A stretch of 64,000 bases of DNA from Episyrphus balteatus (GCF_945859705.1 NC_079137.1:28019322-28083321); one strand, 5' to 3'. Positions 35,492 to 47,508 are shown, counted from the first letter of the stretch. The notes: a model not told the origin generated them from the sequence alone. Program-made: numbers and translations.

Positions 35492-35495
35492 TTAA

Positions 35496-36005
35496 CCCCT
35501 TCGAACCCAAGCTATGAAAATCAATATTAAAAAATGTTTTTTTCAGTATTATCGTATCAAAAACATCACAACTAAGAAATATGAATAGCAAAAAGTTATT
35601 TTCCAAAATAATACATAGCAAAACTAATGTGTTACTCTCATGTTGCATGTAAGTAACAAGCACTGCGTATGACCACCAAAAAAAGTCGGACAACTGAGAA
35701 AATAATTTTTTATGGAACAATAATATATGCTACTTCTTCTAAGCCAAAAAGCAAAACACTTTCTGGATTAACTTATATATAACATATATAAAAAAAAAAA
35801 TTTTTGCAAAAAAAAAAGAAAAAAATGTGAAATTCGATAAAAAAAATTAAAGGTATGATATTTGACTAAATTTTTGAAATAATCCAGTAACTAGGCATCA
35901 TTATCTTTCAATTGAGCCATCGAAACCTAAAAAAATATTTAATGGAATATTTTTTACAAAATTTTAAATATATGTTACATGAGAGTAACGCTGGGTCCGA
36001 AAGGG
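35496..36005. mobile_element. piggyBac-like MITE flanked by TTAA
   Basis: TTAA at 35492-35495 is followed by CCCCTTCGAACCCAAGC; the right end reads GCTGGGTCCGAAAGGG then TTAA at 36006-36009. TTAA duplications with CCC-type inverted repeats are the signature of piggyBac elements. It is 510 bp long with no transposase. Confidence 0.5.
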
Positions 36006-36083
36006 TTAAAATCGTTTTCAATTTCGCCATCAAGAGTCGGTATTTATTTACTTTTTGTGTTATGACTAAAAACGGGAAACCGA

Positions 36084-36750
36084 CGAAGTTACGAATACCA
36101 GAGTTACGGGCGACAGAGTTACGAGCGTCAAAGTTACGCGAAACCGAAGTAAAAACTAGAGTTACGAATTCTAAAGTTATGTTAAGCTATGCCATGTGAT
36201 TTTTGGGTTGGCAACAATTGCGAGGAACGATATGGAATTATGGAAATACAAACAAGAGATTAACATTTGTCTCATTGGTCAGAACTAAATGAGTTAAGCG
36301 AAAATGGGTGTTATTTAATCTTGTCAAATTTTAAAATACATAAGTATACTTATGTAAGTTTGGGGGACATAATTGAAATTAACTTCTTATTTGTCCAACT
36401 AATACTGCTCCTACGTATTTTTTTTTCTATTAATTAATATAATTATTCATAGCGTATTTTGTAATACCCACTTTATATATCTATACCTATCCAATCAAAA
36501 TTTTACAAGATTAAATAACACCCATTTTCGCTTAACTCATTTAGTTCTGACCAATGAGAAAAATGTTAATCTCTTGTTTGTATTTCCATAATTCCATATC
36601 GTTCCTCGCAATTGTTGCCAACCCAAAAATCACATGTCATAGCTTAACATAACTTTAGAATTCGTAACTCTAGTTTTTCGTATTTTCGGTTTCTCGTAAC
36701 TTTGACGGCCGTAACTCTGTCGCGCGTAACTCTCTTATTCGTAACTCCGT
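36084..36750. mobile_element. Foldback element, family F, with 15-bp repeats in the arms
   Basis: The left arm (about 36084-36332) and right arm (about 36497-36750) are reverse complements around a 165-bp AT-rich loop. The outer part of each arm is a periodic array of AGTTACG followed by a variable 8-mer: about five units at a 15-bp spacing. The inner part contains GGGTTGGCAACAATTGCGAG and is better conserved between arms than the periodic part. The left arm lies in a 95-codon open frame whose periodic section reads as a five-residue repeat (ELRAT, ELRAS, KLRET); I regard it as a by-product of the DNA repeat. Confidence 0.8.
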
Positions 36751-38907
36751 TACCATTTCACTAAAAACAGGAAGTTGTCAAGTAATCAATATGGATAAAG
36801 TTATTTTTCTGAAAAACGCCTAGAACTCTTAAAAAACAGGTGGGTAAATGTTTTTAAAAATTTGGTTTTTATGTGTTGATTAATTAATTTCACGCCAAAT
36901 CTTTGTTTGAAAAAAAAAATAAATTTATTGATCAAATTTATCCTTTAAGGCATCCTAAGGCGTAAAAAGTTTCATTGTACTAAAATTTTGGGATGTTGTT
37001 AGGACAGATACTTATATCAGCATAGTTTAAAAACAAATTTGCTTCGGAGAGTCGCCAAATTCGCGGATTCTTTTCGGTCTTTAGTTATAAAACCTAAAGG
37101 GGTAAACATTATGAAAAAAGTCAATAGGAACTAGTTTAAAGAAGATAAATTCGCTATTAATTTTATAAAACATAACCACAGCTTTTTAGGTCTAAAACTT
37201 ATTGAAATTACCACTCGACAAGTTGACAAATTTTCTGCCATAACCGGGATAAGATTGTGGCGACCAATTTTTTACGATACTATCACTGAGCAATGAATCA
37301 ATCAATAGATTCCCCAAAACCTGACCCAAGAAACATTTTAAGTCTTGACATTTATTTTTCCTTTAAGTGTGTCGTGTCGCTCTAGTCCGACACTGACTAT
37401 GAGATCTTATGCAGGAAAATAACGACTGCTAAGGACCAAATAAAATATAAAAATGTATTCTTTTTATAACTTAAGACATCCAATATTGCTCCGCGAAAAA
37501 AAGGATCAAAATTAAGGACTTGCGTATGAAGAAAGGGACTATTTTTTATGAGTATTCTTAGTTTTTTTTCCTTACAATAAAAAAAAATATATTCACATTG
37601 CCAGCTGAATGATTTCAAAAGACGCAGGAAGAAGCTTGTTCGCATTAAAACCTCAAGTAGAAAAGTTTTATGGAAGGTACTTCTCTTATTTTTTTTATTT
37701 TGCATTTTCCAGTGGACGACATTTCTAAGCCGCCATGGGCCTGGAGTAAATTTCAGCTGTGTGTTGTTCAAGGAAATTGTAATGAAATCAGAATGAAGTG
37801 CGTTGCAAAGCGCACATGGGTCTGATGGGACTGGGACAGCAGCGACAACACGACATGAAAACAAGGAACGTGTAAAAAACTTTTTCATTGCTAGGAGCAA
37901 ACAATAAGTTTTGATGGAAACAAATTGTATATTTGTTGCTAGATAGAAGCAGTGGTGATGATGATGACCCATGGGAGTAGACAATGGAATGTTGGCGTTG
38001 GTGTCCCAAGAGGTAACAAACATTTGCAATTGAGTTGGATTCTAGTCGTCCAGATGTAATTAAGTTTCAAATCACTCTTGGTTACAGTGAGTATAAAATA
38101 AAATTTGTTTTTCCAAGGATACATATCAAAATGATTTTGTTTGTTTTTTGTTGAGTACCTATGTATATTTTTTATAAATATTTTAGTTGAGAATTTTGAG
38201 CAAATTGTGTAAAAGAATTAATATTTTCTAAATTTCAAGCTGCATATTATGTTTTCAGGCCTTTTTTGTTGTTTTAAGGGATGGAAAACTATGTAGATAA
38301 TAGATATCATAAGAATAAATTCATCAAACACATTTTTTCTGAAAGAAAATTTGCCTAAAATTCAAAAATTATCAATGGCAAGAAAAAATTTCTAGGTTTT
38401 AAAATGAATATCTGACCAACCAAAAAAAATTAAATCTTTGTAAACACATTTGAAGCTTTGAGAATGAGATAATTCTTTTTATTTTTTCCAGTGAAAACGG
38501 GCCAATAAACAACTTAAATTTGGTGGCAATAACCATTCATTTAGAGTCCTTAGTTTAGACGTTAGCTAATTTTTGATTTTCTTGTAAGGAACAAAGTAGA
38601 TGTCAACGAATATTTTTATTTATAAGCGTTTAATTGAGTTTTTTTTTGCTAAAAAATTGGTTGATGATGCCTTTTTTTCAATTTCGTTTTTGGATGTTGA
38701 TCAACATTTTCTTAAAAATTTTTTTTCATAAATTGTCCTTGATTCACGTAAATTAAAAAATAAGACCAGTGACTTAATAAAATAATGTTATACTAAAAAC
38801 AAAAGAAATACGAAAAAATTTAAAAAAAAAATCTTTTAGAATAAATGTTTGATTTTTTTTTTAATTCTAGGTTTGAAAAATATTACGTTAACTTACAAAA
38901 TAAATGT
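36751..38907. other. No supported gene
   Basis: Contains the longest host-like open frame outside LINEs (minus strand, 37397-38029, 210 codons) but it lacks a domain or signal peptide and is rich in F, K and S, as expected from AT-rich DNA. 37700-38050 is less AT-rich. No RNA gene seen. Confidence 0.4.
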
Positions 38908-39001
38908 ATATTTTCTAGAGATGCCGCGAACATTGATTTGGCCGAATATCGAATATTCGGCCAAGCTCCTCGGCCGAATACCGAATATTCGGCCAAAGAC
39001 A

Positions 39002-39924
39002 CAGTGGCGTATTGAAGGTTGGGCTCAGGGGGCTCAAGCCCCCCCCAAGCGTTCAAGATCATGTTATTTTTTACCTAATTTCATAGTAATGAATATGCTT
39101 GACTGAAACTTGTTCGTAAATCTTATAGATTTAGAGGCAGCTCAGATGCTCGAGCCCCCTCCAAACTCTGAAACTGCTATTTGTGTTTGTTTGAGTAAGA
39201 GCCTTAGCTGAAGTTGGGGGTTGGGGTAGTTTTTTTTCGAATTTAAGTCCAATTCGGAATACATCAGATCTCTTCTTTAGTATAATACGTACTGTAATTT
39301 TTGGACAAAATATTATCAAAACTTATGTGTGTCTTCTTATTTTTTTTCTTTTGAATTCTTCTTTTTTTCCATTAAAATTGCCGATAAAATTGCATCCAGT
39401 AGTAATAATTTAACTTCAGAAACAAAATAAAAATGTATGATCCTTCAGTTTTGACAGTTCGAAGCAATTTCGAAGTTTTCGAAATCGATCGAAATGAAGA
39501 ATATGATATTTTATTTCACGTGAAATTGAAAAGTGATTTCAAATAACTTGCGGTCGAATTGCGGAACATATCGAAAATGGTGATGAGTATAGCTCAAAAA
39601 CTACACCGTGAAAGGAATAAATCTGTAAACACAGCACATGACAAAGTTCAAACAAAATAAAGTGTTTTTTAAAATTTGACTCAACTTCTTGCTGTTTGTG
39701 TAAAATGTTTGAGACACAAGAACTTTGAAAATAGGAGACAGTAGTACGAAGCTGTCTACGTCAAGAGCAGTTAAATGCTACTATACTACTTTCAGTACCG
39801 CAGCACTGCGCTTCACTCTCGATCAAAGATGAATAAATTAGAGAGACAAATTTTTCGTACCCCTCTAAAAAATTTTTGAAAAATTTTCCAGCCCCCTCCA
39901 AATTTTTTTCTGGATACGCCACTG
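39002..39924. mobile_element. 923-bp hAT-type MITE, copy 1
   Basis: Begins CAGTGGCGTATTGAAGG and ends CTGGATACGCCACTG, giving an 11-bp inverted repeat CAGTGGCGTAT. It is flanked by the perfect 8-bp duplication CAAAGACA (38994-39001 and 39925-39932). No transposase; a 62-codon open frame is present in both copies but has no recognised domain. The copy at 43002-43924 has the same length and appears identical along its whole extent. Confidence 0.92.
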
Positions 39925-40018
39925 CAAAGACACTCAGAAAAAAACGCTGGTAATTTAAAAAATTTTATACTTTGTCTCAAGAATAGATGTGGCTTAAAAG
40001 TTCCCAACAACATCGTAC

Positions 40019-40098
40019 TGCAACGATGAATAACTGAACTACTTTTAAGATAAATGTCTGAACCCACTACCTACTACTGCAAAGATAGACATCTGAAT
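40019..40098 (+). repeat. Fragment of the LTR found at 25717
   Basis: TGCAACGA..., AAGATAAATGTCTGAAC and CACTACCTACTAC match the first 80 bp of the solo LTR at 25717, starting exactly at the LTR terminus. The match ends near 40098. It lies inside the hAT element. Confidence 0.6.
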
Positions 40099-40139
40099 TC
40101 GAATTATACATATATGAGGACTTTTCGCCAAGATAAAAC

Positions 40140-40266
40140 GGCGGACCCATACAAGTGGCGGTCAACACAAACTACAAAATTTGCAATTTTGACAACATTT
40201 GCTAAAGTCTACCTTTCGCCTTATGGGACAAGTGTTTACAGCGAAAGACTATTTTTAGAAGCAGGA
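40140..40266 (+). pseudogene. hAT transposase C-terminal dimerisation (hATC) fragment
   Basis: In the plus-strand frame that opens at 40054, about 42 residues read DPYKWRSTQTTKFAILTTFA and then KVYLSPYGTSVYSERLFLEAG, matching the hATC pattern (D-P-x-x-W, L-x-x-x-A, S-x-x-x-E-R-x-F-S-x-x-G). The domain normally mediates transposase dimerisation. The BED zinc finger and catalytic residues are not present in this copy, so it is non-functional. Confidence 0.75.
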
Positions 40267-40402
40267 ATTATATCTTTTTTCTTCACCATTTGGTATTCGG
40301 CCGAATATTTAAACTATTCAGCCGAATACCAGAAAAATAGGCCAAATAGGCCGAATATCGAATAGATAGTGGCCGAATGTTCGCTGCATCTCTAATATTT
40401 GC

Positions 40403-42993
40403 CTCTAAAAAGTTAGAGCAGTTGTAACTGATATCTTTCTCCTCTTCCTCTCCACTTTTATCAAATGCAAGAAAATAACACTTCGTCCTACATAAGAAAC
40501 TGCTTCTATGTTCGACCCAAGAAGCCTCATATCCTATATACATACCCTTAATAATGGTAGGTCACTATGGCGTATGCGTACTATTTTTCTTCATGAGAAC
40601 TCAAATATGTTTTTGATATGTTTTAAAATTTCGATTTTCTCCTTTAAACTATACTATGAGACGTTTAGAATAGTAATGGTTCTACATCTACTTCTCTATA
40701 AGTTGGATGTGTTGAAATCTTACGAATTAGGTGTTTCGTTTTATCTTAGTAGGCTAGAATTGTGGTAGTGTGAATATACTGTCTTCACTCTTCATTTATT
40801 TTTCAAAATATTTGTTCAAAATGTCTTCATCTACTGTTAAGTGTGTTCAGAAATTAGATAAATTGAGATTTAAAAATAATGATTATTAATAGATAAATGG
40901 ACAACTAATCACCAATATTATTGCTCTGTTTTTATGCTATCAGATTAAAAGATGTTGATTAGAAGGGACCAACGAAATCAATTGTGTGTTATTAAATGTA
41001 CATATAGGTCTCACCCCAAAAAAATATTATGACTTCTGAAGCAAGCATTTAAAATATAAGTAAAGGTAGGGACATTTTTCAAATAGTTCTCAAATGCAAA
41101 AATTTACTAAACATAAATGGTAAAACTTTGTCAAACGAATCAACCAAACATTAAAATTCCCATATTTGTCTAAATAAAAACATCACATACCTACTATGTA
41201 TGTCTGATATTTATTATGTCAAACATCCTCTACCCTTAGTTATAGTTTCAAATATTTCCTATATATGTTACAATATGGATTTTATTTTCAAAAATAAACC
41301 AATTCCCCAAAGCATGTCAAAGTGTAAGCTGCAAACCCAAAATTTGCTTACATAAAATTCTATGCATGTATGTTCTCTACCAAACGTATCCGACCTACAG
41401 TTTCATTTGTATCCCCACAAAGTTATACCCTTACAACACAGCTAGCCTAAAATCCTCACTCTTCCCGATTAGAGAGCAATTTTATAATTAACAGGTCTCG
41501 CATATCCTGTAACGTTACTAAAGATAACAACCGTCATATATCATTTTTGCAGGCTAATAAATAATTAAAGCTCTGGAATTGTTGCCTCTCTAACATGAGA
41601 TACCTATATTCCCTTTTTCTCTACTAAAAAATTACACCTGTGGGTAAAATGTATCCGATGTAGGTACCCATTCTGTGCATGCAACCACCTATCCCCCAAA
41701 TTGGCTTTACGATTTGTTTGACTTTAGGTGGCTAGAAAACCCGACGGGACTTTATCATCATTTCTGCTCTCGAGTTCAGTTTTGAATGTTAAGTGGATAT
41801 ATGAGGTTTCCGCAACCGAAATTTTAGAATTAATTCAAAAACGAAAGCCGAAATGCTTGACCCTCAGGATCATAGACTTCCACCCTAAAGATACCTATCT
41901 AGAGAATTACAAAAATAGCGCCCAACAAAATGTTACAATCAGACACAACACATGCAATAGTCTTCGGAATGAGGGAAAAAAAGGATAAAATTCGGCATTA
42001 AAAACCAACAAAAAAAAAAGGCTTAGCCCAGGGCTGCAGAAGGGATTAATGGAAGTGACATGTTTTAATATTCATTGGCTTATTATTATGAGAGAAGATG
42101 GCTTTCGCATTTAACGAGCCGTTTGACAGGTACGGTCTGATGTGTAAAATGATTGGTACTCTCTGCGTACTTGGTGACATTTTGAGGTATGTAAAAAGCC
42201 CTAATTTAAATACTAGAGTTGCTATTTCACATGTTAACGCTGCAGTAATAATTCCTAGATTGTCATTTATTTATGTATATAGCAAGAATTTTGATATAAA
42301 TATCACACGAAGGCGAAGGGGGTTTCCTGGATTTAAATAACTTTGTGCGAATTAAAATTGTATGTCTTAATTAAAATTCATAGAATAATTACTGTTTTTT
42401 TTACACATTAGCACGTAATCTGATTAACAAATCAGTGTGACTTTATTATGATTTATGGATATAAATATAAGGGATAAAACATATAATGTTTCCTGTTTGT
42501 TAAAAAATCCATAGAGATATAAATTTTGACTTAATGATTTAAATTAATGTGTACACAAGCTATAGTTTAAAAACCGACAGCAAAATTTAGAAGATCCTAA
42601 AATATGATTCACGAATGCCTCTAAAGTTAAAGTTTCATATAATTTTTAAGCTACATTTTTGTATTGTAAAATTAATAAAACGGAATCAATCAAAAATTAC
42701 ATGAAATCATTATTAAAGGACTCAAAGCCGTTAAAAACCTTATGTGTCCCTCCCAAAACAGGAGGTACAAAGTTTGTCTAAGGAGGTTATATGCATGAAA
42801 GTTATTTATATTTGTATAGTAGTCGTCATAGTCTTATGTGATTAGGTGATTGTTTTTACCCCTTCTAGTCTGTCTCTTTGTTCAAATCTTATAAATTAAA
42901 TGCGTTTGTCTGTGTTTTCTTAATGACATAAATTCAAAGAAAAAATTCAAATAGAAATGACTTCTTCGCGCTCAGTTACGCAAAACTTAACAG
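40403..42993. other. No recognised gene between the two 923-bp MITEs
   Basis: Mixed AT-rich sequence. Open frames of 80-86 codons at 40508-40768, 41728-41988 and 42098-42340 have no recognised features. A repeat word shared with 3.88 kb lies near 40560. Confidence 0.4.
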
Positions 42994-43001
42994 GCTGGTG
43001 C

Positions 43002-43924
43002 CAGTGGCGTATCCAGAAAAAAATTTGGAGGGGGCTGGAAAATTTTTCAAAAATTTTTTAGAGGGGTACGAAAAATTTGTCTCTCTAATTTATTCATCTT
43101 TGATCGAGAGTGAAGCGCAGTGCTGCGGTACTGAAAGTAGTATAGTAGCATTTAACTGCTCTTGACGTAGACAGCTTCGTACTACTGTCTCCTATTTTCA
43201 AAGTTCTTGTGTCTCAAACATTTTACACAAACAGCAAGAAGTTGAGTCAAATTTTAAAAAACACTTTATTTTGTTTGAACTTTGTCATGTGCTGTGTTTA
43301 CAGATTTATTCCTTTCACGGTGTAGTTTTTGAGCTATACTCATCACCATTTTCGATATGTTCCGCAATTCGACCGCAAGTTATTTGAAATCACTTTTCAA
43401 TTTCACGTGAAATAAAATATCATATTCTTCATTTCGATCGATTTCGAAAACTTCGAAATTGCTTCGAACTGTCAAAACTGAAGGATCATACATTTTTATT
43501 TTGTTTCTGAAGTTAAATTATTACTACTGGATGCAATTTTATCGGCAATTTTAATGGAAAAAAAGAAGAATTCAAAAGAAAAAAAATAAGAAGACACACA
43601 TAAGTTTTGATAATATTTTGTCCAAAAATTACAGTACGTATTATACTAAAGAAGAGATCTGATGTATTCCGAATTGGACTTAAATTCGAAAAAAAACTAC
43701 CCCAACCCCCAACTTCAGCTAAGGCTCTTACTCAAACAAACACAAATAGCAGTTTCAGAGTTTGGAGGGGGCTCGAGCATCTGAGCTGCCTCTAAATCTA
43801 TAAGATTTACGAACAAGTTTCAGTCAAGCATATTCATTACTATGAAATTAGGTAAAAAATAACATGATCTTGAACGCTTGGGGGGGGCTTGAGCCCCCTG
43901 AGCCCAACCTTCAATACGCCACTG
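43002..43924. mobile_element. 923-bp hAT-type MITE, copy 2 (inverted)
   Basis: Same element as 39002-39924 in the opposite orientation, again 923 bp, flanked by a different perfect 8-bp duplication GCTGGTGC (42994-43001 and 43925-43932). Independent duplications show two separate insertions rather than a segmental copy. Near identity implies recent movement with help from an autonomous hAT elsewhere. Confidence 0.92.
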
Positions 43925-43968
43925 GCTGGTGCGTCGGTGTATACACTCCACATGGCCAAGCCAACTTA

Positions 43969-44165
43969 GGCTAGGTGCACACATGCGATTTTAGTAGCGC
44001 GATTATTCAGTCGCAAAAATGGATCACAAGGATTTCAATGACTGTGAACACACATGCTTCTCGCGATTAAAAATTTGAAAATTGTGGTTTCTGTCATTGA
44101 AATTCTTGTCATCTAATTTTCGACTGAATAATCGCGCGATCAAAATCGCATGTATGCGCCTAGCC
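43969..44165. mobile_element. 197-bp Harbinger-like MITE with TTA duplication
   Basis: Ends GGCTAGGTGCACACATGCGA and its imperfect complement, flanked by TTA at 43966-43968 and 44166-44168. Inverted repeats extend about 75 bp on each side (CGCGATTATTCAGTCG conserved). A 3-bp TWA duplication with GG-starting ends fits PIF/Harbinger. Non-coding. Confidence 0.7.
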
Positions 44166-44168
44166 TTA

Positions 44169-46489
44169 ACCGCTGAATTTTCGGCTTTCTGACCAGGTCG
44201 ATGTTGCTGTAAGGGTCGTATAGCTCGTGGTTTCTCCGCCACTCTTCGCCGTTGCACACTGGGACTGGACCGAACATTAAACGAAGAATCTTTCTTTAAA
44301 CCAAATATTATCTCTTTGACTTTATCACTTTCTGAAAATTCAAGAAGAAGACCATGGAAGTAAGAGAGAACAACTATTTTACATCCGATATAAGTACATG
44401 GGTATATCCCATATTTTCATATACATAACAGAAAATCCATCAAAACCTTATATCGAACAATTTCACAAAATGGAAATATTTCATACTATTTTATCCTTTT
44501 AACGAAAAACCACATCTAACAGTTCGGTTCCTTTCATTCCTCCTTATTACTCTCCTAAACCTGAAGTATATTCTTATGTATGTTGTTTATAAGCTTGTTT
44601 CATTTTTTCTTATATCAACTAACATGAAACTTTACTTAACTAATTACCACCGATGAAAATCCCCTGAAAATCTATTTGTCACTCCTTTTAAAGAAAAATT
44701 TGCATTGAATCCTTCAAAAAATAATACCTATATCCCACAAATCCAGTTTCTACCTTGATGCTCGCATTCAACATATGAATAAATTAAATTAGCGGTATCC
44801 CTCCTTCAGATCTGAAGAGCTAGCCCCACTATGCACACATTCATCATCCTTAAAGTTTAACTTAATTATCACTTCCCGCATCTTGAAAACGGTTTCGGTG
44901 TAGAGTTTCCCTTACTTCACACAACGAGTCAGCACTTCTTTTTTTTTTTTTTTTTTGTTTCCCTAAAAACCTGAGCTCTAAACATTCATTCTGGCAACAG
45001 AACGACACGATGAAAAGTTAATTCGCATAAAATCACAATTAATCAAATCAAAGTCTGAAACCCCTCCACACATTTTTGGATGAAAGTTTCAAATGTCAGG
45101 TGAAATTTCATATACGTTGTCGGTTGGGTTGGAATTATAGGAAAAGTACCAAACAGTAAATTGTGCAGTGGATGTTGAAGCTGGAGATGAAGAAGCCCCT
45201 CATTATCAAAAAGCTCTGTGTGTCCTTGTGCGATGAGGAAAAATCTACAAAATGTAATTAATCTTGAAAGGCACTCACTCCTACTGCTGGTGGGTGTCTA
45301 TGTTTGTCTTCCCGTATACATCTGAAGGCCAGGATAATGACGAAAGTCGGATTGTTGGCTACTAACTTTGCTTACTTGAAAACGAATTTATGATTCCCAC
45401 CCATTCGTCGCCGACAGGACACAACCGAAGAAGAGAATTCAATTCAAAAAGGGTTCTCCGAATCTCTGATTCTGTTCGTGATGAGTGGTGATGTAAGGAG
45501 AGAAAGATCCTTTTTAGCGGATGACAACGTCAGCATTGCTATATCGCTGGAAAAAGGGGAAAAGCGAAAGACCATTGAATACCAATGCCGGGTGTAAAAC
45601 TCTTGCTGAACATGCAAAATTGAATAAGGACTTAATTAATATCCTTTAACAATGCGGAGCAGATGGGGCTTTTTTGGACTTTGCCAAAAGTCAAGTTAAT
45701 TAAATTTGCTAGAAAAGTTTTCCTTTTTAACGTGTAGGTACTCCTATTTTCTATATATCTACGTACCGGTAGCACAGCAGGATGTCAGTGATGACGGTGA
45801 ACTTAATTTCTAAAGAGTAAAATCATCTCCTAAGGGTCTCCTGCGACAATGTTATAAAAATAGAAAGGACTTCTTCGCGCTCAGGATATGAGAGAGCACG
45901 CTGTCAGTGAAGGTTGATAGAATAAGACCAAAATGTCTACGTTTTCTTAATTTTGTTTTCCTTTAGACTTATTCCTTGTTTTTTGAGATTTGTATATGTA
46001 GTGAAAAAATAAAAAGCAAATACAAATAAAAATTATTTTAGTTTTCTTTCCCCAAAATTTAGTAACCCCGCTCAAATGTTATTTTATTCCGATTTTTGAA
46101 GCTGTTGTTGATAATTGGAGAAAGTTATTTTGGTCCTCTATTTCCCAATGCTTACTTTACTTAAGGTGGAGCTCAAAGTCCAGGATGGATCTCGAGCTCA
46201 ATCAACAAGCCCCTCGAGCCAGCTCGGTCCATAGCTAGCTGTATCCAGCTACGCACATCAAGTTCTACAATTGAGCGCGCACCTAAGATGCTCTCAACCA
46301 GTGTTGAGAGCATTTTTTATATGAATTCTTCCTGGAGCACAGTGAGCCTGAACAAGTTTAAGGTTGACCTAAAAGGACGACAAAAACTTAAAATGAGGTT
46401 TTGTTCCTGAAGGCCTCAGCAATAATAATCCGTTTTTATTAAAATGAGATTAGCTTCTTTTTTTCGAGATACCCCCGTTAACGTGTTTT
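44169..46489. other. No recognised gene; balanced composition at 44.8-45.7 kb
   Basis: 44800-45650 is closer to balanced base composition and may be single-copy host DNA. Words GACTTCTTCGCGCTCAG at about 42960 and 45868 are shared. No coding frame beyond short ones is supported. Confidence 0.4.
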
Positions 46490-46930
46490 TTACGTGAAAA
46501 TTCATATCAACGCAAAGGTCGAGTACGATAACTTAGGCGCCGAGAATTGAAAACGGGTTTTTGTGGAGGTATTCAATACAATCATTTTTTGTTATGGGAG
46601 GGAGGGTCTATGCCCCCCCCCCCCTTTGGGCTGGAGGGGCAATTTTATAAAATATGACGAACAAAATTATTAAAAAACAACGGCAATACTTACAGTTATC
46701 AATGATACCCTTTTAAAAAGCTAGAATTGTACACTTAATTTAAATTTTTAAACCAAATTTAATCGACTTCAAAGTCAACATGTGTAAAAAATAAGTATGA
46801 AAAAATACATTAATTACTATTTTTGTCAAGACTATGGATTTCAAGTAAATTGCCTAAACAAATTCCTTATCATATACTGAAAACCATATGTTCCTATACC
46901 TTCTAGTTTTTGAGAAAATTGAAAAAATAG
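46490..46930. mobile_element. Diverged fragment related to foldback C
   Basis: In order: GGCGCCGAGAATTGAAAACGGG, the GGAGGGAGGGTCTATGCCCCC block, AAAAACAACGGCAATACTTACAGT, and CTTCTAGTTTTTGAGAAAATTG. This is the inner half of one arm of the family at 50972-53004, more diverged than the solo arm at 18.2 kb. Confidence 0.7.
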
Positions 46931-47064
46931 GAAAACTACTGTAAGCTATAAGGGAAACTACTGTGAGCTGTTTAAATTTCCAAGTTTGTCATTTTTCCAT
47001 ACTATTTTTAAAAATTGAAAAAAAAAAGAATCAGCTGTGCGATAGAATGGAAATCCTTTACATT

Positions 47065-47172
47065 TGTACTGCCCTTACAGAAATTAAGAATGTATTGTTT
47101 CCAGTAGGTATATTGGCATTAATAAAAACCAGGATTTCTAAATTATGCCGGTTTTTTAAAACAGCGACGATA
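47065..47172. repeat. Foldback E half, inverted copy
   Basis: Its reverse complement matches 30141-30245: GCTGTTT-AAAAAACCGGCATAA, AATCCTGG, ATTAATGCCAATATA, CTGGAAACAA, ACATTCTTAATTT. Confidence 0.7.
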
Positions 47173-47508
47173 TACATTAGCGAGCAAAAAAAATGCTCGC
47201 TGATCTGTAGCCTGGAAATGTTCCGGTCAGGGCAATACATCAACTTATTTGTTTTTAACTTTGTTAAACAAAGTCATTAATGTTATAAAATCTAATGTAA
47301 AGATATCTAAGTACTATAAAAGATATTTTATCTTAATGTACCAATTAATTTATAATAAATTGAATTGAAAAATTGAATTGAATTTCTTGAATTTGGTCGG
47401 ACAATAGCTTTCCGTATTCGCAGATGGCGTTTACATGCATTACAAAAAAAAACACGCAGCTGCCGATAAAAATAGAAGCTTCGTATATGTAAATTTTTGT
47501 TCAGTGTT

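Larger units (their letters stand above)
38916..40394 (+). mobile_element. hAT transposon, internally deleted, with nested insertion
   Basis: Ends read TAGAGATGCCGCGAACATT and, on the other strand, TAGAGATGCAGCGAACATT. The 8 bp outside are ATATTTTC (38908-38915) and ATATTTGC (40395-40402), an 8-bp duplication with one mismatch, which is diagnostic of hAT. Subterminal regions carry repeated GGCCGAATAT/ATATTCGGCC palindromes. Near the right end a hAT dimerisation domain remnant is present. A 923-bp MITE is nested inside at 39002-39924 and an LTR piece at 40019-40098. Confidence 0.85.

Noticed and set aside
36055..36199. A protein with five-residue ELRAT/ELRAS repeats
   Set aside because: The frame follows from a 15-bp DNA repeat in a foldback arm, and the mirrored arm has the same repeats without keeping the frame.
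37397..38029. 210-codon open frame on the minus strand as a gene
   Set aside because: No domain, signal peptide or splice context; its F/K/S-rich composition is as expected from AT-rich DNA.
39131..39319. 62-codon frame identical in two places (also 43607-43795) as a conserved gene
   Set aside because: Its conservation comes from the two copies of a very young 923-bp MITE; it has no domain and appears nowhere else in the window.
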